This document shows positions 60,682-64,000 of a stretch of 64,000 bases of DNA, piece by piece (positions within the stretch are counted from its first letter, which is position 1; every line of letters begins with the position of its first letter). Both the position numbers and the translations under genes were made by a program. Source of the stretch: Kribbella sp. VKM Ac-2568 (GTDB lineage Bacteria > Actinomycetota > Actinomycetes > Propionibacteriales > Kribbellaceae); NCBI RefSeq assembly GCF_004345365.1, contig NZ_SLVF01000001.1, forward strand, positions 434,001 through 498,000, given 5' to 3'. The notes beneath the pieces were generated by a model. The model saw only the letters and a program-made list of their open reading frames with translations, had not been told where the DNA came from and did not search any database.

Positions 60682-61810
60682 CGCCGACGTCATCCCGATC
60701 GGCTCCGGTGGACGCCCCGGCCGCGGCAGCGGACGTCGTACCACGCCGTCCGCCGCGGCCCGCGCACTCGCCGGCCCCGGAGCGGCGAAGGCTCGTGGCG
60801 CCCGCACAGCAAAGACCCGCGCAGCCGCCGTGGAATCCCCGGCGGAGTCCCGGGGTGTTGCCGCGCCTGGAGTGCAAGCCGCGCCCGAGCCCGGAGTACA
60901 GGCCACGGCTGAGGCCGCAGTACAGGGTGGGCAGGATTTTGCCGGGTTCGAGCGGTTCATCCGGGAGACGTTCGGGGCTGATGGTGAGGCCAAGATTGCC
61001 GAGTTCCTCGCGTTCCTGCGGCGGCGGTTGACCGGGGACTACGAGGTCGACGAGTTCGGGTACGACCCCGAGCTCACCGACCAGGTCCTCCTCTCGGTAC
61101 TGCGCCCGCTGGCGGAGAAGTGGTTCCGGGTCGAGGTTCGGGGCGTGGAAAACATCCCCGACACCGGCGGCGCGCTGATCGTCGCGAACCACTCCGGCAC
61201 GATGCCGCTGGACGGGCTGATCACCCAGCTGATCATCGCGGACCACACGAACCGTCCGCTGCGCACGCTCGCCGCGGACCTGGTGTTCCAGACGCCGTTC
61301 GTGGGCGAGTTGGCCCGCAAGGGGGGCGCGACCCTGGCGAGCAACGACGATGCCGAGCGGCTGCTGAGCCGGGGCAACCTGGTCGGCGTCTGGCCGGAGG
61401 GGTTCAAGGGGATCGGGAAGCCGTTCAGCGAGCGCTACAAGCTGCAGAGGTTCGGCCGGGGCGGCTTCGTCAGCGCGGCGATGCGCACCGGCGTACCGAT
61501 CGTCCCCTGCTCGATCGTCGGCGCCGAGGAGATCTACCCCCTCGTCGGCAACATGGCCTCCCTGGCGCGACTGCTGGGCGTCCCCTACATCCCGATCACG
61601 CCGTTCTTCCCCCTGCTGGGACCCCTCGGCCTGATCCCACTGCCCTCCAAGTGGCTGATCGAGTTCGGCGAACCCATCCGCACCGACGACTTCGCCGAAG
61701 GCGCCGCCGACGACCCCATGCTCGTCTTCAACGTCACCGACCAGGTCCGCGAAACCATCCAGCAGACCCTCTACGCACTCCTGATGCAACGCCGCAGCGT
61801 CTTCTTCTAG
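60674..61810 (+). CDS. Lysophospholipid acyltransferase family protein
   Basis: The 378-residue protein starts at GTG 60674, overlapping the epimerase stop by 8 bases. An Ala/Arg/Pro-rich disordered N-terminus of ~90 residues contains repeats (PGVQAA, PGVQAT, AAVQGG). The PlsC-like domain has VANHSGTMPLDG (motif I), VGVWPEGFKGIG (motif III) and VPIVPCSIVGAEE (motif IV). It probably acylates lysophosphatidic acid or another lipid at the membrane. It is coupled to the epimerase gene. Confidence 0.87.
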   Translation: MADADVIPIGSGGRPGRGSGRRTTPSAAARALAGPGAAKARGARTAKTRAAAVESPAESRGVAAPGVQAAPEPGVQATAEAAVQGGQDFAGFERFIRETFGADGEAKIAEFLAFLRRRLTGDYEVDEFGYDPELTDQVLLSVLRPLAEKWFRVEVRGVENIPDTGGALIVANHSGTMPLDGLITQLIIADHTNRPLRTLAADLVFQTPFVGELARKGGATLASNDDAERLLSRGNLVGVWPEGFKGIGKPFSERYKLQRFGRGGFVSAAMRTGVPIVPCSIVGAEEIYPLVGNMASLARLLGVPYIPITPFFPLLGPLGLIPLPSKWLIEFGEPIRTDDFAEGAADDPMLVFNVTDQVRETIQQTLYALLMQRRSVFF

Positions 61811-61831
61811 CCCCCAGGAAAATCCCGGGGC
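61810..61831. terminator. Hairpin between convergent genes
   Basis: GCCCC and GGGGC with inner GG/CC pair around AAAAT, in the 36-base gap between the acyltransferase and RsbN-like genes. It is probably bidirectional and weak. Confidence 0.4.
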
Positions 61832-61846
61832 CTTCAGGTGTCTAGT

Positions 61847-63034
61847 TCACTTCCAGGGCGGGAGCAGGGTTTGGACCACGCCTGGGAGGTTGATTGTCGG
61901 GAGGGGCAGGCTCAGGGTCGGGAACGGCCAGGGCCAGCTTGGGGTGCCCGGGGTCGGCAGGGCCGGGACGGTGGGTCCTGACGGTGTCGTGGTGGGTTTG
62001 TCCGACGGGTTCGGTGGCGTCTTCAGGTCGGTCGGTTTCGACGTCGGCTCTTGCAGGATCGTCGTGTTCGGGACCTTGGACGGCATCGAGCTGGGGGCGC
62101 TCGGCTTGGTGGAGGGCACGGTCGTCGGCCCGGCGTTGCCGGGCTCGTTCGGCTCGCTGCCCGGCTTGGTGGTCGCCGGACCCGCGTTCTTCGCCGGCTT
62201 CGGCTTGTCGCACTTCGGGCACGCGACGGTCATGTGCTGAGCGAGCTGCTCGATCGTGGCCAGGGCCTCGACCGCTCCCTTCAGCGACTCCGGCGGCAGT
62301 TTCGGAGCGAGCTCAGCGATGGCCTGGCGGGCGCTGGTGATGAACGTCGTGACTACCGTGATGGAGGTGGCGTCGCCGTCCTGCTGGTACGACGCGACGA
62401 GCCGGGACACGCCCTTGCGGGCCTGCGCGGAGAAGTCGCCGAGCGTGCTGTTGATCGTGGTGACGTCGCCACCGCCGCTCTCGACCATCTCATCGATCTC
62501 GGACAGCCGGGTCATCGCGTGCTGGAGCTCGCGGCGGCCCCGGGAGTCGTCCCCGACGCTGACGTTGGTGGAGACGTTCTCGATGCTGCGCTTCATCCCG
62601 TACAACGTGTCGCCGGGCATCGCCTGCTGAGCGGCGGCGGCAGAACCGATGCCACCTCCGAGCAGGACCAGCGCGGCGGTACTGGCCACGAGCCGGATAC
62701 GCCGGCCGTGACGACGATGGCGGCGGATGTCTGTCACGGACGCGTCGTCGTCCTCGCGGGGAGGCGGTTCGTCCTGGTCGTCCGGTGCACTGCGCACCAC
62801 GGTCGGAGTCGTCGTCGCGGCACGGGCCGCGGCCTGCTCGAGGAGGCGGTGCCTCAGCTCGGCGGTGAACTCCGGTCGCGGTGAGACTGCGCCGGCGGTC
62901 CTCAGCCGTCCAGCGAGCTCCACAGCATCCATCAGCTCAGGGTCGTCGCTCAGTCGCGAAGAGTGACGGGGCCCGTGATCGACAGCGTGCGCGAATGCCT
63001 CCGCGCGCGCTCGAGCCCTGTTCAGGTCACTCAT
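61847..63034 (-). CDS. RsbN-like anti-sigma factor (DUF5667)
   Basis: The 395-residue protein has a cytoplasmic N-terminus (~115 residues) and one transmembrane segment (LVASTAALVLLGGGIGSAAA). The DUF5667 domain runs about 138-275 (MPGDTLYGMKRSIENV), followed by a Pro/Thr/Ser-rich tail. It follows a BldN-type sigma gene on the same strand, as rsbN follows bldN in Streptomyces, where it holds BldN at the membrane. GAGGAGAACG precedes ATG 63034. Confidence 0.78.
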   Translation of the reverse strand: MSDLNRARARAEAFAHAVDHGPRHSSRLSDDPELMDAVELAGRLRTAGAVSPRPEFTAELRHRLLEQAAARAATTTPTVVRSAPDDQDEPPPREDDDASVTDIRRHRRHGRRIRLVASTAALVLLGGGIGSAAAAQQAMPGDTLYGMKRSIENVSTNVSVGDDSRGRRELQHAMTRLSEIDEMVESGGGDVTTINSTLGDFSAQARKGVSRLVASYQQDGDATSITVVTTFITSARQAIAELAPKLPPESLKGAVEALATIEQLAQHMTVACPKCDKPKPAKNAGPATTKPGSEPNEPGNAGPTTVPSTKPSAPSSMPSKVPNTTILQEPTSKPTDLKTPPNPSDKPTTTPSGPTVPALPTPGTPSWPWPFPTLSLPLPTINLPGVVQTLLPPWK

Positions 63035-63140
63035 GAGTTCTCGTTCTCCTCAATGGCCGGCCGGGGTCACCGACTGGTCCTCACCAGGCAAACGAGGAGA
63101 CTCCCTGACGGGTTACGAAAGACATCCGTTGTCATCCTCC

Positions 63141-63713
63141 TCACCTCAAGTCCTTGGGAATAACCTTCGCCAAGTGCCGTACGGCCCTCAGTTGCAGTTG
63201 CTTGACGGCGCCCTCCGACTTCTCGAGCGCCCTGGCCGTTTCAGCGATCGACAGACCGGCGAAGAATCGCATCGTCAGGCAGTCGCGTTGCTCGTCGGGA
63301 AGCGCCGCGACGGCGTTCCGTAGTACTTCGGCGGTGGCGGTGGCCAGCACATCGACCTCCGGGCCCTCCGTCTGCCGGTCGTGGGTCTCGATCTCGTCGG
63401 TGACCACCTCGAGCCGGACCCGGCCCGACTTGTAGTGGTCGGTGATCAGGTTCCGCGCGATCGTCACCAGCCAGGCACCGAAGTCCCGGCCCTGCCAGCG
63501 GAACGAGTCCAGCGCGCGCAGCGCCCGGACGAACGTCTCGCTGGTGAGGTCCTCCGCGAGTGCCGATGACGACACCCGCGCGTAGATGTAGCGATACACG
63601 GTCAGCGAGTACTCGTCGTACAGCTCGCCGAACGCACCGACATCCCCTGCCTGGGCGCGATCGACGAGCTCTGCGCGTCTCATCCCGTCCGGGCTCGGCT
63701 CCGGCGTCGTCAA
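63141..63713 (-). CDS. bldN: BldN-type ECF sigma factor
   Basis: The 190-residue sigma factor has region 2 (FGELYDEYSLTVYRYIYARV, AEDLTSETFVRALRAL, FRWQGRDFGAWLVTIARNL) closely matching Streptomyces BldN. Region 4 is ALPDEQRDCLTMRFFAGLS with IAETARALEKSEGAVKQ. It likely controls developmental genes. TTG 63713 has GGGAGAG just upstream. An in-frame TGA lies 15 bases before it, so the long N-terminal prosequence of Streptomyces BldN cannot be present. Confidence 0.85.
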   Translation of the reverse strand: MTTPEPSPDGMRRAELVDRAQAGDVGAFGELYDEYSLTVYRYIYARVSSSALAEDLTSETFVRALRALDSFRWQGRDFGAWLVTIARNLITDHYKSGRVRLEVVTDEIETHDRQTEGPEVDVLATATAEVLRNAVAALPDEQRDCLTMRFFAGLSIAETARALEKSEGAVKQLQLRAVRHLAKVIPKDLR

Positions 63714-64000
63714 GTTCTCTCCCGTTCAACTGACACGTCTACGTCTGACACATCCGCGAAGGCCCACAGCGGCTGAGACAGCACCGAGCGTTACGCCTGA
63801 AGCACCGACTGTCAACAGCGCCCGGCGTGCCGCGCTCCGTCCGAGCTGATATTCACGGATCCGCAGGCCGGTTGCCTGCGCAGGGCGCAACCCGGACGGC
63901 GGGCTGCTGACCGCACACGGATCCCCCACCACCCCGGGCCTCGCAAGATCGTTCGCCGAGCCCGGGCAAGTCGCTGCGCGGGCCAGGTCCAGACCCTCGT
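63714..64000. other. Upstream region of the BldN-type gene
   Basis: No credible gene is seen in these 287 bases. CTGACAC occurs twice with 15-base spacing (63730-63736, 63745-63751), close to the sigma factor start. A hairpin, CCCGGG (63933-63938) with CCCGGG (63961-63966) and extra inner pairs, lies near the window edge. The sigma factor promoter should be here. Confidence 0.45.

Noticed and set aside
1..64000. tRNA genes, CRISPR arrays, insertion sequences, replication origin
   Set aside because: No tRNA-like cloverleaf ends, regularly spaced repeats, transposase motifs or DnaA-box clusters were recognised on either strand by eye.

Overview
This window is high-GC actinobacterial chromosome. 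Gene content points to a mycelial, sporulating actinomycete of the Kribbella / Nocardioidaceae type. The evidence is a Scy/FilP polarity pair, a BldN-type sigma factor with an RsbN-like partner, DisA and RadA, an F420-type LLM oxidoreductase, GTG and TTG starts, and many 4-base ATGA/GTGA gene overlaps. The genus is an inference. I see no rRNA, tRNA, CRISPR array, prophage or transposase. The nearest thing to a mobile element is one 13E12/DUF222-type HNH endonuclease gene.

Layout. 1-10.5 kb: a truncated membrane/beta-propeller protein, scy-filP (cell polarity), mutY, a membrane-anchored protein, a PadR-MFS efflux operon and disA. 10.6-16.6 kb: a membrane protein, a FabH-type ketoacyl synthase, a decayed dihydrofolate-reductase-like remnant, an SOS-boxed HNH endonuclease gene and radA. 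16.6-21.5 kb: a four-gene, overlapping carbohydrate ABC operon made of a degenerate ATPase, a Tat lipoprotein binding protein, a fused MalF-MalG permease and a membrane TPR protein. 21.6-33 kb: methyltransferase, tandem GNAT, MFS, GH20 hexosaminidase, wax-ester synthase/DGAT, and an FtsX-type ABC exporter divergent from its two-component system. 32.5-46.8 kb: peptidase E/VOC pair, a Cys-rich unknown, Ppx/GppA, sugar isomerase-TetR, an ABC-2 exporter with a TetR-type operator, a DUF695 protein, proline dehydrogenase, an excalibur protein, proC, a PH-domain protein, and a beta-phosphoglucomutase-GH65 phosphorylase operon. 46.8-58.9 kb: LLM oxidoreductase, trpS-EEP phosphatase, SGNH hydrolase, AcuC-like deacetylase, a small excisionase-fold regulator, histidine phosphatase, PCD-VOC fusion, a coiled-coil membrane protein, GNAT genes, metG and two fluoride channels. 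58.9-64 kb: two decayed genes, ribosomal bS22, an epimerase-acyltransferase pair, and the RsbN/BldN developmental pair.

The most interesting signals are regulatory. Upstream of trpS is a 12-residue leader peptide with tandem Trp codons followed by an intrinsic terminator. Upstream of metG is a 16-residue leader with tandem Met codons, also followed by an intrinsic terminator, and in both cases a competing antiterminator can be drawn. Both leaders look leaderless: a TANNNT -10 box lies 6-7 bases before the start codon. The same spacing occurs before at least 15 starts in the window, so leaderless translation appears common here. Other points are an SOS box laid over the start of the HNH gene, a palindrome laid over the leaderless start of an ABC operon directly behind a TetR gene, and a pseudo-ATPase that has lost every catalytic ABC motif.
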